From Andrena cerasifolii (Eukaryota > Arthropoda > Insecta > Hymenoptera > Andrenidae): a DNA stretch of 64,000 nt. The translations under genes and the position numbers were made by a program. The notes beneath the pieces were generated by a model. It made no database searches. It was not told the origin of the DNA and worked only from the letters and a program-made list of their open reading frames with translations. Location: the NCBI RefSeq assembly GCF_050908995.1, contig NC_135126.1, positions 744,001 to 808,000 on the forward strand, given 5' to 3'. This document shows, in pieces, positions 22,099 through 34,612 of the stretch; within the stretch, counting starts at the first letter, position 1; each line of letters opens with the position of its first letter.

Positions 22099-23333
22099 TA
22101 CTTCCTTATATTACTCTTCGCAATACTCGTGCAAAAGTAGAATAAATTATTAGTTCTCACACCTCAAAACTCTTCAAATTTCCCCAAGCTTTGACTCTAC
22201 CTACAATGCCACCAACTTTACGAAACGAGAGGAACAATTCACACGGTGCCATACTTATCAAATTTAATAAAATATAAAATTCAATCGACTCAAGGAATTC
22301 ACGTTTCTAGGACAAAAGCGTCCAAGGGATTTCCCAACAATTCAATAAGTACGATAAATTTTCGGTCCACGGCCGGGAACTGTATCATCCTAGCAACTCC
22401 CAGCCGAGTCTGCTAATAAAAAACCATACATTTATCACCTTTATCCGCGCTTTATCACGGCTACCGCCGCGAACTCATAAAACTGCATTATCCTTGTACG
22501 TGTGCGGCAACTCTCGGTTTTTATCGGGCATGCCGATGAAATTCTCCCCCCTTTCCACCATTCCCTTCCGTCTCTAGTCTGTCCAGCAGCCACCCCCTAC
22601 TCGCATCGCGCAGCAACGCTTAGCTTATACCGTCAAACAAATTTCCTTGCCTGTGTAAATTTGATTATAGCAGGGTTTTCGTCCGAGCAACAATTCCTCT
22701 GCGCGGGACCGCGGGTGTAGCAACGCGTTCCAACCCTTCCACACCCTCTTGAGTGGAGTTTAACCCTGTTTGCACGCATTTCGTATATTACGCACACTTT
22801 GGCTCTGGGATTTGGTGGTATTCTCGGTGTTATTAGTGGCTACTTATGGGCATTACTGTTGCTCAGTTTGCTTGAGTATTGGATATTAGAACGTTGAACA
22901 GTGTTTAGCTACTGCAGTGCTTTGAAGCTTGCGACGCGAGACAGGAGAACGTTATAATAGTGCGACTTCACGATGTGATTTTTCACGAATCTTTTTTATC
23001 ACGAGACAAAAATCTCAGCACCGATAACGAAACATAAATAATGTTAATAGGCGCGAGAGAAGAGATTTTCGAAAATATATCATGAAACTTGTCTCATAAG
23101 AGTTTAATTTCATGAAACTTGTGATAAAATAATTAAGTAATTGTCTCTTGAGATTAAAGGCTCATGTGAGACTTAATGGTTTTCACCTTAATGATTTTTC
23201 GTGAATTTTTGAAAGCTTCTTGATTCGGGTGATTCGATGAGACAGTTTAGTGTCTTAAAATATGAAGGAGATGTAAAACGCAAAGTCTTTTTAATATATG
23301 ATTGAAATTCGTGATTTGCTATAAGGTAAGTTC
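22099..23333. other. Unique spacer
   Basis: 22500-22740 is GC-richer with an unrecognised 72-codon frame. A CATGAAACTTGT pair occurs at 23080-23120. No gene seen. Confidence 0.35.
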
Positions 23334-23540
23334 GGGTAATAAGGCCCACCTAAGGTTCTATAACTTCTTAAAAAAAAACTTGTACATAATTTTGAAAACT
23401 TTTTTTTTATAGAAATCTTTGTACATTAAACTATACACTGTAATATTTGTAACAATATATGAACACAACAAATACGGAAATTAATAGGATTTTAAAAACC
23501 TTGTAAACGGGCCTTATTACCTGCACTACAGCCACCACTA

Positions 23541-23820
23541 CAGGTAATAAGGCTCGTTTACAAGGTTTTTAAAATCCTATTAATTTCCATATTTATTGTG
23601 TCCATATATTGTTACAAATATTACACTACTGTAGTGCAGGTAATAAGGCCCGTTTACAAGGTTTTTAAAATCTTATTAATTTCCGTATTTGTTGTGTCCA
23701 TATATTGTTACAAATATTACACTACTGTAGTGCAGGTAATAAGGCCCGTTTACAAGTTTTTTAAAATCCTATTAATTTCCGTATTTGTTGTGTCCATATA
23801 TTGTTCCAAATATTACAGTG
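23541..23820. repeat. 96-bp tandem repeat, three copies
   Basis: CAGGTAATAAGGC begins at 23541, 23637 and 23733, an exact 96-bp period. Each unit holds one GGTAATAAGGCYC motif and TTGTGTCCATATATTGTT. A single inverted copy in the left arm (23440-23530) pairs with them. Confidence 0.85.
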
Positions 23821-23895
23821 TATAGTTTAATGTACAAAGATTTCTATAAAAAAAAAGTTTTCAAAATTATGTACAAGTTTTTTTTTAACACCTAT

Positions 23896-24075
23896 TTAAT
23901 ATGTACAATTCGGGCAAAGAAAGACCTCAGGTGTGAGCCCAATGCATGCCTCGTGTATCCAGGTGAGGCACATGACACACTGTCGCATATCTGTCTTGAA
24001 TGCAGTTCTGCATAATTTGCAAAACCAATTGTCTGCAAAGTTGCCGTCCACGTTTTCTCTGGAGGTGGATGGCAT
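23896..24075 (-). pseudogene. pogo-like transposase C-terminal PHD-like zinc finger
   Basis: The minus strand from 24075 reads 59 codons to a TAA at 23896-23898. It ends NWFCKLCRTAFKTDMRQCV, MCLTWIHEACIG, VFLCPNCTY. The pattern C-x2-C, C-x2-C, H-x2-C, C-x2-C is the PHD-like finger that closes many insect pogo-type transposases. The ATG at 24075 is only the first in-frame Met; upstream a stop breaks the frame, and the neighbouring frame (to 24146) may hold the linker. The catalytic domain is absent. The recognition rests on Cys/His spacing and position at a protein end; other PHD proteins are the alternative, but the enclosing TIR element argues for a transposase. Confidence 0.65.
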
Positions 24076-24571
24076 GGGCTTTTATTCACACAATCTTGTC
24101 TTTGTTCTTCTGGTTGAAGTGACACGTGCTTGGGAGCTCTTCTCAATATCGTGCCTGCTTTGGAAGAGGTCTCTGTCCACTTAATATTTTGGTGGGCCTT
24201 ATTATCTGCTTTGTCTCTTCCTCATTGCCGAGGTTATATGTTAAGCGTGCACGTTACAAAATCATCAATTTTCTGGGAATATGTTGCCAACATATGTACT
24301 TATACATACCTATAGTTGCACAGTAATTGGATAATGAGTACTCCCAATACAAAGCCAAGAAACCGACGCAATTCTTATAATTGTAGCAACGCAAGTTGCC
24401 GGCGAAACATTATTTCTCGAATTTGCAGCCGACAAATGTTGGGGTTCTTCGAGTGACATTTCGTATGTAGTAAAAGCAATAGATGGCAGTAACAAGATTG
24501 TGGGTTGACCTACCAAGGTAAATTGCAGGTGGGCCTTATTACCTACTGGGCCTTACTACCCGAACTTACCT

Positions 24572-26066
24572 TATTTGAAGTATCTGGAACTGCAGTTATT
24601 TTAGGATTTAATAACTGATAAAATACAAATGATGTACTAGTGTAATACGCCACTTCTGTTTAAACGAACTTTATTTTCGCAGCTTGTCATTCGGAAAACG
24701 TGGGTATTGAATTCCTTTCATTTCACGCGGCCTACTGCAGTGCTAATGAAAAAGTAGGGTATTAATTGGGCAATGCTAATGAGGTATTGATGAAACACGT
24801 TTCAATATACTTTCGAGACCAATTACGAACGTTTACCGCGCGAGAGAGAGGAGTAACTCAATTCCCCGTTGCCCATAGAAACACGCTGCGTGAAAAATTG
24901 TCAATTTGTAAAGCGTTGGTGACTCGCATTTCTCGCGACGTCGTTCATCCGTTCAGTTACAATTTCAGTTTGTGTATTTAACCTGCCACATCATTAACAG
25001 CTTCCGTTCCCATATTTTTCTTCCCAGAAAAGAGACTCGCAATAACTGTCTCCATCTTTGTCACCACAATCCACAAATTACTACCAGCATGGCTACCATT
25101 TCTTCCTTCACCAATGATTTATATCACCGAATCAATCTCCACTAAAGTCTCCAAAGCCTTCCTGCAAACGTTCTCTCCGTGCCAGCCTTTCACATTTCCA
25201 CAAGCACAGCGAGTCATCGGCGAAAGTTGATCCTCAGAATCAGCTTCCCCGTTCTCCACCGCCCCTGTCGCAATCGAAACACAGCCGAGCATAATTCCCG
25301 CGAACGGTGGCCCCGCAAATGTCGCGGTGACGATCGTTAGCCATACAGCCGACGACAGATCCGGCAGGAAATAATTTGGCGGGGCGTCATCATCGAATCA
25401 CGGCGGGGGCGATAGGGCAACCAGGAAATTGCCAGCCTCGTTGGCCGCGGATAGGTAATCCAATTTCTGAGGACAATGGCGTCCCGCCGCTGCCTTTTGT
25501 AGATGCCTTCTGTACGCGTCTATAATTACTCGTAACGGAATCCAGCGCTGACGTATCAAGCGAAGATAGTCGCTCGTTTGATCCAATTAAGGATAGACGT
25601 CCCGCGTACATACACAGGGTCGCCCGGACCCCCGTCAGCCTTCGTCATATTCCCCCGTTCCCTATCACGGCTACTCGAATGTCTCTAGCTCGCGCTGCCA
25701 CGTCCCGCTTTGATAATTACCGACGCACGTCCTATTTACGCACCCTGTGGCGCATCGATCTATTAACGTGTCACCGATGTCTCTGGTGGAAGGTGACAGG
25801 CAGCCGGAGACTGCACAAGCTGATTAACAGCCGTCGCGTTGCCCAAGAATATTGCCTGCGGAAGACGTTGATGATGGTACATGCCAGAGGCCGAGAATTA
25901 AATCCCAGTGGCGAATCGTAAAAAAACACATTTCCGGGGGTTTTTCTGATGGAAGTGTGTGAAAAGGGGTTCCCGTGGTTGACTGAATGGGGAACGTTGT
26001 GTGTAAGCGTTGAATGGTTTGATTAAAATCATTTTTTCAGAAGAAAGCTGGTAGAACTGATGACTG
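24572..26066. other. Unique DNA with a GC-rich block
   Basis: 25200-25930 is GC-rich with open, unrecognised frames on both strands (25390-25611 minus, 25679-25921 plus). It may be conserved non-coding DNA. Confidence 0.35.
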
Positions 26067-26106
26067 ACAAGGGAAGTTGGGCAACCCGGAAATTCAGAGA
26101 ATTATG
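26067..26106. repeat. Lone end of the ACAAGGGAA foldback family
   Basis: GACAAGGGAAGTTGGGCAAC and CCGGAAATTCAGAGAATTAT resemble the left end of 55508-55940. No partner end is nearby; it stops where the next element (26109) begins. Confidence 0.5.
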
Positions 26107-26108
26107 CA

Positions 26109-27027
26109 GAGTGACCCCAAAGTGAGGCCTTTTTTAGCCCCTGTTTGGTCCCACGATTTTGGAACTGAATTTTGTGCCAAATGATAGCTTATGATGTGTT
26201 GGAATGTGTACAACGATAGACTGTTCCTAGAGTTAGAGTGTCAGGGACTTTAAGGACCCGGTAATTTATGAGTTTCCTTTTTTTCGCTACAGGAGACCCA
26301 AAAGAGGGGAAAACGGTCTTCTCGACCCCTGCGCTTCTCAGTCCGAGAAAACCCTCTGAACGGATAACTTGTATCGCGCTAAAGACAGTATTCTTTCTAT
26401 TACTTTTAGTTTAAGTTTTATACAGTTCTTATTATTATTATTATTATACTGACGTTCGACTGTGTAACTTTTATTTTCTTGAATAAATAAACATTATATT
26501 CTAACATGATGAGACATCAATCCCGATAAATTTTCAAGTTGAGGTGACAATTAGTTTCTGAGATATGAGAGGTGAAAGAAGTCGATGTATAGACTTTTAT
26601 GTCATTCCGATAATTTAAACAATTATTTCCAGGGGTTTTGCTAACTGCTAATAACGAATTTGAACTTAGATTTTCAAAATTCGACGATATATTATTTTTA
26701 ATACACCTACTATACAGACATTTATATTGCTTGATTTTTTTTCGTGAATTTTGAAAATCTAAGTTCAAATTCGTTATTAGCAGTCAGCAAAACCCCTGGA
26801 AATAATTGTTTAAATTATCGGAATTACATAAAAGTTTATACATCGAAGCGTATGAGCTGACGCGTTAATAAATTTTCACTTCTTTCACCACCTCATATCT
26901 CAGAAATTAATTGTCACCTCAACTTGAAAATTTGTCATGATTGATGTCTCATCATAAGCTATCATTTGGCATAAAATTCAGTTCCAAAATCGTGGGACCC
27001 AAAAAGGGGCTATTTCTTGGGTCACTC
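26109..27027. mobile_element. GAGTGACCC foldback element, copy A, split by a solo LTR
   Basis: The ends are GAGTGACCCC and, on the complement, GAGTGACCC. Arms pair through GGTCCCACGATTTTGGAACT, TGATGAGACATCAAT, GAGGTGACAATTA and CCAGGGGTTTTGCT to a centre near 26705. Copy B is 46363-47157. An LTR inserted at 26197-26516 interrupts the left arm. No coding capacity. No clear target duplication. Confidence 0.65.
26197..26516 (+). mobile_element. Solo LTR, Copia-like, with 5-bp TSD
   Basis: It starts TGTTGGAATG and ends ATTCTAACA (short inverted TGTTRGAA ends, TG...CA). TGATG flanks both sides exactly (26192-26196, 26517-26521). It has an AATAAATAAAC signal close to the 3' end. The paralogous element at 46430-46450 reads GCTTATGATGAGACATC and so preserves the empty site. 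The Copia label rests on end sequence, size (320 bp) and 5-bp duplication. No internal region remains, so it arose by LTR-LTR recombination. Confidence 0.75.
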
Positions 27028-27034
27028 TTTGTGT

Positions 27035-28610
27035 GCTAGTGGAATAGGTCATCCGTGAGAGAGAAAAACAATTTTTTGTTGGTGTCATAGTGCGGCTGCA
27101 GATGCAAGATGCAGAATTTTCTTTTTCGTGGAATATCTCGAGAACGGTGAAATATATCGAAATGAAGTTTAAATAAAAGTTAAGGATGAATTTCAGTAAC
27201 GTTCGAAATAAGCGAAAATCTTTGAAAATTGGAGGCATCAATCTTTATGCAATAGTACAACCCTCCACAAAATTTTAGGAAAATAGATTCGGTAGTTTTC
27301 AAATTATTTAACTTTCAATTTAACATGTATTCTTATGGGAAAACGCAATATTGAGAATATAACCTCAAAATTAAGAGTGAAATAATAGGCCAAAGTTTTT
27401 TAAATCTTGTGTACAGAAAGATCAAACACTGAACAAAATTGTCACAAAAATTCCGGACAATTGATTCGATAGTTTTTGAATAAATGAAAGAAAATTACAC
27501 GGAAAACTGGTTTTTCTTGGATTGTCAGGTCAGTAACTGTGAAAGTGCGGCAACGCCGCAATCAGATCTAGAGGCGGGAATATTTGAAACACATTACTGC
27601 GTTTTGTTCCATATTCGTGGCAGTTTCTGCGATCTTTGATGAAAATGCGTAATCATCGTAAATATATGCTTAATTAGAGAGTTAAACAAAGATCAACAAT
27701 TTTTTGAATTATGAATTTTATATGATAATAAAAAAACGAGTAAAGATAATATTATGAAACGGGCAAATTCCTATGCAAGAAATTAAAAAAATCGATATTA
27801 CAATATTTTCATTAATAGTATTTTATTTATATTTATATTTATTTAACTGATTGTGCTTTGAACATTGTGTATCGCGTAAAATGACAACAAAATTTGTAGG
27901 TTATGCGACACACACGCGACGCGATTAAACACGATTCAAGCTCGCGAGTACTACCAACTGCTGCACGAGAATATTTTCTCATTGACCAGCGTTGCCACGA
28001 TCGCAAGGAATTACCGAGTCATGAAGATTATGTATATATAAGAGTTTTATTAATATAATTAAGATATATATGATCAACATTCACCAAATACAACACATTG
28101 GCACAGTTTTCACTGCTTTTCGTATAAGTAAAAAGGAAGATTATAGTTTGATTATTTCATTTCTAGCAGTTGCATCTCAGGTACATTCCATCAAACAAGT
28201 TAACGATAAATCATCAAATATTTAATAAATTAGCAAAATAAGAAAAAAAATAAGAGCGAATTCAACTGAATTTGCGATAAAAATCCACCATTGCCATTTC
28301 TGACTGGTTTTCATCACAGGAAAAAGCCTTATTAATACCTTGGAAATGGATTAACTTTTGGCTAAGATTGTCACCGAAGTTCATCCTTAAGTTCTACAGA
28401 ACTGCGTAAAAATGATTATCGAATTAAATATTGGTGGTGCGGGTAACTTGAAAAGTATGGACTTTTCAATAACTATTTTTACACGGGCCTGTAGATATAA
28501 AAAAAGAATGGGACTTTTCTTTAAATCTTTTCGATATCTCTAACCATTCTCGAGATATTCCACGGAAAAGAAAATTCTGCATTATTCCCAAGGTGTTCTT
28601 CCACCCCTTA
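27035..28610. repeat. Probable TIR element with 38-bp inverted repeats
   Basis: GCAGAATTTTCTTTTTCGTG at 27111 and the complement of 28543-28580 form an inverted repeat that includes GGAATATCTCGAGAA. The spacing and AT-rich, non-coding interior suggest a non-autonomous transposon of about 1.5 kb, but I could not find the outer ends or a target duplication. Confidence 0.4.
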
Positions 28611-30285
28611 AAAAAATAGGTTCGTGTTACGGATAAACTACTTGCATACAAAGTTGCATAATATTCTGAATTTTCGGTTGCCTAAATTCCCTTGCGAGCA
28701 CCAACACCTTCTTCCACTTTCCCAAACTTCTACCTCCATCCTACCTGCACAGAAATTAGGATCCGAAAAGCAGCGAAGAAATCGCATCCGATATCCAAGG
28801 CTTACACCAAGGCGCGTATTGCAGGTTCATATAGACGAGTCCTATCACCATTCATCTTTTATACTCACCTCGCCAAAGGGAAACCACTAAAACTCTACCT
28901 ACGAAGGTCCTCCGGACCGTCGATGGTTAAATTGCAGCCTGTATCCCATCGAAAGACGTCGCCTCACGGACCCAGGGCGCAGGTAGACGGTTAAGGGAGG
29001 TTAAAGTAGTCGGCTGGGGGGGTGGGGGGTGGAGGCGCAGGTTTTAGAGGCGGGGAATTAGTATGCGGCTGGTGTCGCGCTCCCCTCGACGACGGCGCCT
29101 TCCTACACCTTTCCCCCGACCCCTGGACCAGCCAGACTAGACCGTTAATTTTCCATCCCGTGACTCCAATCAATCTTACCGCCCGTCAGCGGCTCTCCCT
29201 TATGGCGGTGCCGTCGTCGTTTCACCTCTGGCTTTGATACGTCATCGCCCCGCTACCCCGTTCCTCGTCGTATTTCCTTCATTTCCGCCGCGATTTCTGA
29301 CACCCTGACGGAGAATCCGCTAAATACCCACGGACGTGTCGTTTGTCCCCGCTGACACGTCCACGGAAACGGATTTCTGATGGCCAAACGCCTCGGCTCG
29401 TCCCTTCGTCACCGGACTCTCAACGCCTCTCCGACTTATCGTTGCTATCAAGGACACGGACGAAAGCGATAGGGCTGGGTACGGGAACTGTCGACAGTTA
29501 GGATGGAAGTTTGCGACGGCGCTACCGAGTTCGGTGGTTGATGGGGGATGCTCTGGGAGAGGCTCGGATTTGTTGTAAGCAGCCAGGTGCTCTAAACTGG
29601 CGCTGCGATGGAGATAGAAGGTAGTGAAGAGGGAGTTTATAGAAGCGGGTGGAATCTTCATTGCGGAGATTGTGTTGTAACAAGTGTTTTGTGATTGCCA
29701 CAGCTTCCTACTTGCTACGATGAATTGAAAACGTTGCGAGAAAGGCTCGTTTAAATAAAATCCTAATTTTAAGGGGGACGTACACCTAGATATGCCAAAA
29801 ACGTGTTGCCGTATGCTGATGAGAATGCATTCTTCTGGGAACCAGGTTTTAAAATACGCTACCCAAGATTACTTAGAAACTATTCAACCGATTTACTTAA
29901 AACTTTTTCATGGCTATGTGATACACTATTACGCAGTTTTTGCCAGGGCAGAAATTTTATTTGATTCATAGTTTCTTTTTTATTGCATAAAAAGGCAAGA
30001 TTTCATGCCCCAAAATTGAACTTTTCATTTAGAGTGCTGTATTCCTTTAAAAGTAAACTTCGTTTATTAATATATTTTAAGAAATTAATTTACTTCTTGC
30101 TAACATGTAAAATCTGCTTAATTGGGAGAGTATCGCAAATCATTGCAACGAATGGCGCATTTGGAACTGGCCCCACTAACTGTATTATATGACTAATATT
30201 TTTACGTACAATAATTAAGTATAATAGGTAACGATGTGACATAATTAATAAAAAAAATTACGGCTGCAATAATCTTAATACCTTC
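28611..30285. other. Unique GC-rich then AT-rich DNA
   Basis: 28640-29670 is GC-rich with several open but unrecognised frames on both strands. At 29770 TTAAGGGGGACGTACACCTAGA begins a possible element whose partner (TCTAGGTGTATGGC, near 30606-30620) would enclose the MITE at 30290; the match is short and uncertain. Confidence 0.3.
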
Positions 30286-30289
30286 TTAA

Positions 30290-30568
30290 CCCTCGGTTGT
30301 CACACCTACTTTTTCGAACGTCGCTGTCACATTGGGTCGATTTGACCCTGCCAATATTCAATCAGTTGTTATTTAAAAACTATTTGTTAAATTAAGTCTA
30401 AAAAATTCTGAGATAAAGTTTGAACATTATAGAATATATGCCCATCGTTGAAAGTTGGCATTTAAAGTGTCATCATGCTTAAAAAAATTGAAATAATAAG
30501 AGTTCCGACAAAAAGTTTTTTGCTTAAAAAATTGCAGGGTCAATTTGGCCCAGTGTGACAATCGAGGG
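30290..30568. mobile_element. piggyBac-type MITE, copy B
   Basis: It is flanked by TTAA (30286-30289, 30569-30572). The ends are CCCTCGGTTGTCACAC and, on the complement, CCCTCGATTGTCACAC. Inside both ends lies a GGGTCGATTTGACCC-like palindrome (right: TGGGCCAAATTGACCC). The left arm has an extra segment of about 26 bp repeating the GTCACA end. 279 bp, non-coding. Confidence 0.72.
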
Positions 30569-30572
30569 TTAA

Positions 30573-31149
30573 AAAAAACTAAAAGAACGTCAATTTTTAC
30601 GCCTCTCTAGGTGTATGGCATTCAACTCAATATTTTGAAAAAAATTCCAATAAATAACACCTACTTAATGCTCCACATAATTAATAAAATAACATTATCG
30701 CGCACCTCCCAAAGTGCTTTTCCCCTACAACAAATTTAAAAACACTTCCCTTGACCTGTTACATAATTCTTCCACCGAGAATCTTCTGCGTTGCGCCAAC
30801 TTCTTCCATCTTTCATTGCTTATAGATCACCCTCCTCGATTTTTCAGGCACTTCATTTTCCGCACCAAATAAATACGTCCACGCGTGTTTAAAAGTACCT
30901 TGCCAATTCCCATGCCTGCTGGTTAATTCTTCACCTTAATCTGCGATCGACCTGACAGGCCATACGTTGCCTGATGCCTGTGCCAGTACCTGACTTTCCC
31001 TCGTCTCACCTTCGACCCCGACAAGCCACAAGCCACGACCCACGGACCCCAATTTTCCCCCGACGCTCTCCCTGCTTTTGTTACAATTCGAACGGGTTCA
31101 CCGATCCACCGTTAAATGTATTTTGTCACGTTGTCAGCCACACCTCCTT
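30573..31149. other. Unique spacer
   Basis: AT-rich then GC-richer; the 63- and 74-codon frames here are Pro/Ser-rich or low-complexity and not recognised. Confidence 0.3.
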
Positions 31150-31558
31150 TTTCGATCAACTTTGACATACCTGCTCACACCCAGAGCAATTTTTGAACAA
31201 CTGCCATTATCATCTAAAGAATCCAATCGTCGTAAAAAAAATCATGGATCAGTTTTAAGGTCTCTAGAACATATGCCAATAGTTTTTTTTATTGAAATTT
31301 AATCACAGTTTTTGTAAAAAAAATCTAGATTACCACATGTCGAGAAAAAACGAAGAAAATCTTTAAATAGTTGTAACTTCTACAAATTTCAATATTAGAA
31401 GCTAAAAATTTACAGAGATATTGCTTGGATATCATATTTTCAGAGAAAAAATAGTTTGTAAGTCAGCTTTGGAGAAAAGGTATTCATTTTGCATATAGAA
31501 GGTTCAGAGCGTCAAAATCAGTTTATGGGTGGCTCACACCCAGAGTGTCAACGCAGGG
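31150..31558. mobile_element. piggyBac-type MITE, copy C, left end decayed
   Basis: The right end on the complement reads TTAA-CCCTGCGTTGACACT, then CTGGGTGTGAGCCACCC. The same TCACACCCAGAG motif occurs near the presumed left end (31172-31184), but in direct orientation, and no left TTAA with CCCT is visible. The left limit is a guess. Confidence 0.45.
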
Positions 31559-31562
31559 TTAA

Positions 31563-34500
31563 CGCGCGTGAAAGACCTTCGCTTTGAATATGTACCACTG
31601 ACGACTGATAATGAGTTTCTTAATCGACGCATTTGACTTTTCTCCATGAAACATTCCTTTGCACTGCACTCGCTCGACGCCGCGATTGATAACGAACCTC
31701 CGCGAAATAGAAACGTTCGATCGTTACCTTGAACGATAATTCGACTTGTTTACTACCCCGAATTAATTGCATTCAACGCGACTCCCCCCCGCCGTATCTC
31801 CAGATTTAATTACCAATCCCTCCCGTTTCATATATTTTGGGCGGCTGGCAGCTACCAAATATTTGTTTTAAATCTATCTTGCATTGTGAAATTCCCCTGT
31901 GAAATATTACCGAAGTTGTGCGTTTTATTCGCGGGGGGTGGTATTCGCCGAAACCTTTCAATTTCTGTTTTCGAGTTTCGAACGGTCGGTACGATGTAAC
32001 ATCGATGTACATTTATCTTTTCTTCCCTTTGGCGGTATTAAATTCCGACCGAAAGATTTGTTTATGTTCGTACGTGTACACACAGTAATGTATTTTGTAT
32101 AAATATTGGGGGAGTGGTTGAGTCAATTTGCGAAAATTAGAGGTAATGAGATGGATGTTGGAGTAGCAAAGGGTGTTGATATTGATATCTTCGTACTGGA
32201 TGCTTCTATTAATAGTTATGAAGTGCCTCTACTTCCTTAGCCAGTGTTATTGCTCGAAGTTTCGCCGATGCTCCACTTAAGAGGAACTTCAAAGTTGACT
32301 TTCACTTCGGGAGATATTTCGAGCATGCCAAAAGGCACCGAAACAGGAATGTAAGTGAAAGTTGTACTTCGCGAAGCACGTGGAGAAAATATTAACGACA
32401 ATACTTTTTTTTAACAAAATGCTATCACAACGAAGTGGTAATTAAGTACAAATAATTGTGGTAATTAAGTGCTAATAATTAAGTACGAATGATAGTAAAC
32501 TCAAATTGAACTGGAAAGTAATGATCAATAGTAACAAATACAGTACTAAATCGTGAATTAGACGTTTCTCAATTTTTGAGGCACTATGGAATTTTTTATT
32601 TATAGGATTTATATTTAATTTTATATTTATAGAATTTATATTTATTTTATTTATGCAGTAGTGTACTTTAAATATTTACCATATTGCAGTTCCTTATTTG
32701 TAAAGTGGCGTTAACATTCACAGCACTTGAAGCTGACAATATTGTTATAGAATCTAAAACAAAAACTCTAATCCTATATCTATTCCATATAAAAAATATT
32801 TCCACACGATCCTCATTTAATGAATCAAAGTAGAACGACATGAAATCATTGAATCATTCGTCGCCCCGCTTCATCATTCATCGTCTTCCAGCTATGAATT
32901 TCGAAAGGCGAGTCAAGCGTTCTTTCAATTTATCTTTTATATTTCCCACCGCTGCACCCTTTCAAATCCTTGCCCCCTAATAGACAGAAAATTAATAACA
33001 TCTGTGGAATTGAGAACGAGGGGGTGGCCGACTATTATGAAATTGTCCCGAATAACCTTCCACCTTCGGGGTAATTACTATCCAATCTGGCAAGTATGCG
33101 AGAGAGGGAAAGAGTCGCTTCAACTTCGCCAAGTTCGTTCTTGAATATCGCGGGACACGCGAAGATAATTCACGGGAAAGTCGGGGAAAGAGATAACTTC
33201 ACTTCTGCGACGTCGAGAACGTGCGGGGACGGTCTCCCCTAATTTATCGAGCATAAAAACGAGGCGAACGACCCAGGGAAACTGCTTCGCGTAATTAATC
33301 GTCATTAACTATCGTACGACGAATCGAGAATTAACACGTACTGAACCGTGCAATATAAATCTCTATCTGAACGGGCAATCTAAATATAAATCTTGTGTTT
33401 CGCGAGTCTGATGTAAAATGTGGCGTCTTTGGAGCATTTACTGTTCCTTGTGAATTTATCGTTTGGAGGAAATTGCAATATGTTTAAGGGTGTGTTACAG
33501 AAATGCAGTATCTACAGAATATTGCACACGACTTTTGAATTTTTATTTTGTGGCCCACTGTGTAATTTTATTGAATTATTACATAGTGGACGAATTAATA
33601 TTCGAAGGACCAATGAAATGAAAAATCTGTCAGGAATGCGAGAAACTGTAATGAGAGATATTTCATTTGTGAAAGTAATACCTCTATACATTGGGAGGGA
33701 TTTACAGATTCAGAAACAGTTTCAGGGGAATATGAAAGCTGTACCACTTGACACCCTAGAAGGGCTAAGAAATATGCAAGACGAAGGAAATTATTAATCT
33801 TCTATCTCTCATTTACAAATGTAGTGTTCCATAATAAATCACCTCAATCATCCAAAAATGTCCATCAGTAAATTATACACTCCACCTATTAGTTTAATTG
33901 CGTTCATATGCCTCAACGAATTATTATTCCAGTTGCCACAACTAACGTCGATAAAAATCGGCAATACGATAATAACTTCCAACGATACAATTATACGATT
34001 CAGTAAAAACAGATCCAAGGGTAGTGGGATTAATGGTTCTCGCTGTCGAGGCTTGTTATTGAATTATTGCTTTCTGGAGCTGCGCCATTTACGAATAAAC
34101 GAAGGGAGAACTCAGCCTTCTTGGAACGTCTTCGTCGAATATATCCATGCGAGGAAAAAGCATCTACGAAATTAATCCACGGGGGCGGGAATCGAGCCCA
34201 AGAAAGCTGAGATCTTCGAGATACGAGCCCACGATTGCGGAATGCGTTGCGTGGAAATGTTATTCCTGTGTCGTGCTCAACTCCCCCTCGCCTAAAGTTT
34301 GCGCGATGTTGGATTCATAATTTTCGGTCATACGAAACTCGGCATGTCGAGGGGAACACGGCACCATTGTTCAGCTGCAGATGCGTCTGGGACTTGGATT
34401 CTGCCACGCGCTTGCCCTCGTTCTGACGCTTCATATACGAATGTTGAGGAGAAAGTATTGGCCTTGGACCAGTATTTTGTGGGTAAGGGGAGGTAGAAAA

Positions 34501-34575
34501 TTTTGTGGCACACAGCAAGCCGTTTTTTTGGAAGGAGGGGTTGTAGAATTATTAGCATTGTTGGGCTTCTTCTAA
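31563..34575. other. Unique DNA without a recognised gene
   Basis: Frames at 33420-33797 (125 codons) and 33858-34175 (105 codons) are in the same phase on the plus strand and open, but their translations resemble no family I know and composition is that of the surroundings. 34170-34230 has a tRNA T-arm-like GGGAATCGAGCCC that does not fold into a tRNA. Confidence 0.3.
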
Positions 34576-34612
34576 TCTACTAAATTCAAGAATTCTTTCA
34601 TCATCCAACCAA

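Larger units (their letters stand above)
23334..24571 (-). mobile_element. pogo-like element with AATAAGGCCC motifs and transposase C-terminus
   Basis: The ends are AGGTAAGTTCGGGTAATAAG and, on the complement, AGGTAAGTTCGGGTAGTAAG. TA flanks both sides (23332-23333, 24572-24573). GGTAATAAGGCCC recurs at least eight times on either strand. The left half (about 23350-23890) is a foldback whose right arm carries a 96-bp tandem triplication. The right half contains a minus-strand fragment of transposase C-terminus. 1,238 bp. Confidence 0.65.

Noticed and set aside
29773..30620. Outer TIR element (ACACCTAGA ends) around the piggyBac-type MITE
   Set aside because: Only about nine bases match between the proposed ends and no duplication is visible. 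Too weak to annotate.
33420..34175. Two consecutive in-phase plus-strand frames (125 and 105 codons)
   Set aside because: Separated by a stop, not protein-like, no recognised domain and no supporting splice sites.
34160..34230. tRNA-like segment (GGGAATCGAGCCC on plus, GGGCTCGATTCCC on minus)
   Set aside because: A T-arm-like box is present, but no matching acceptor stem, D-arm or anticodon arm can be folded at the right distances.
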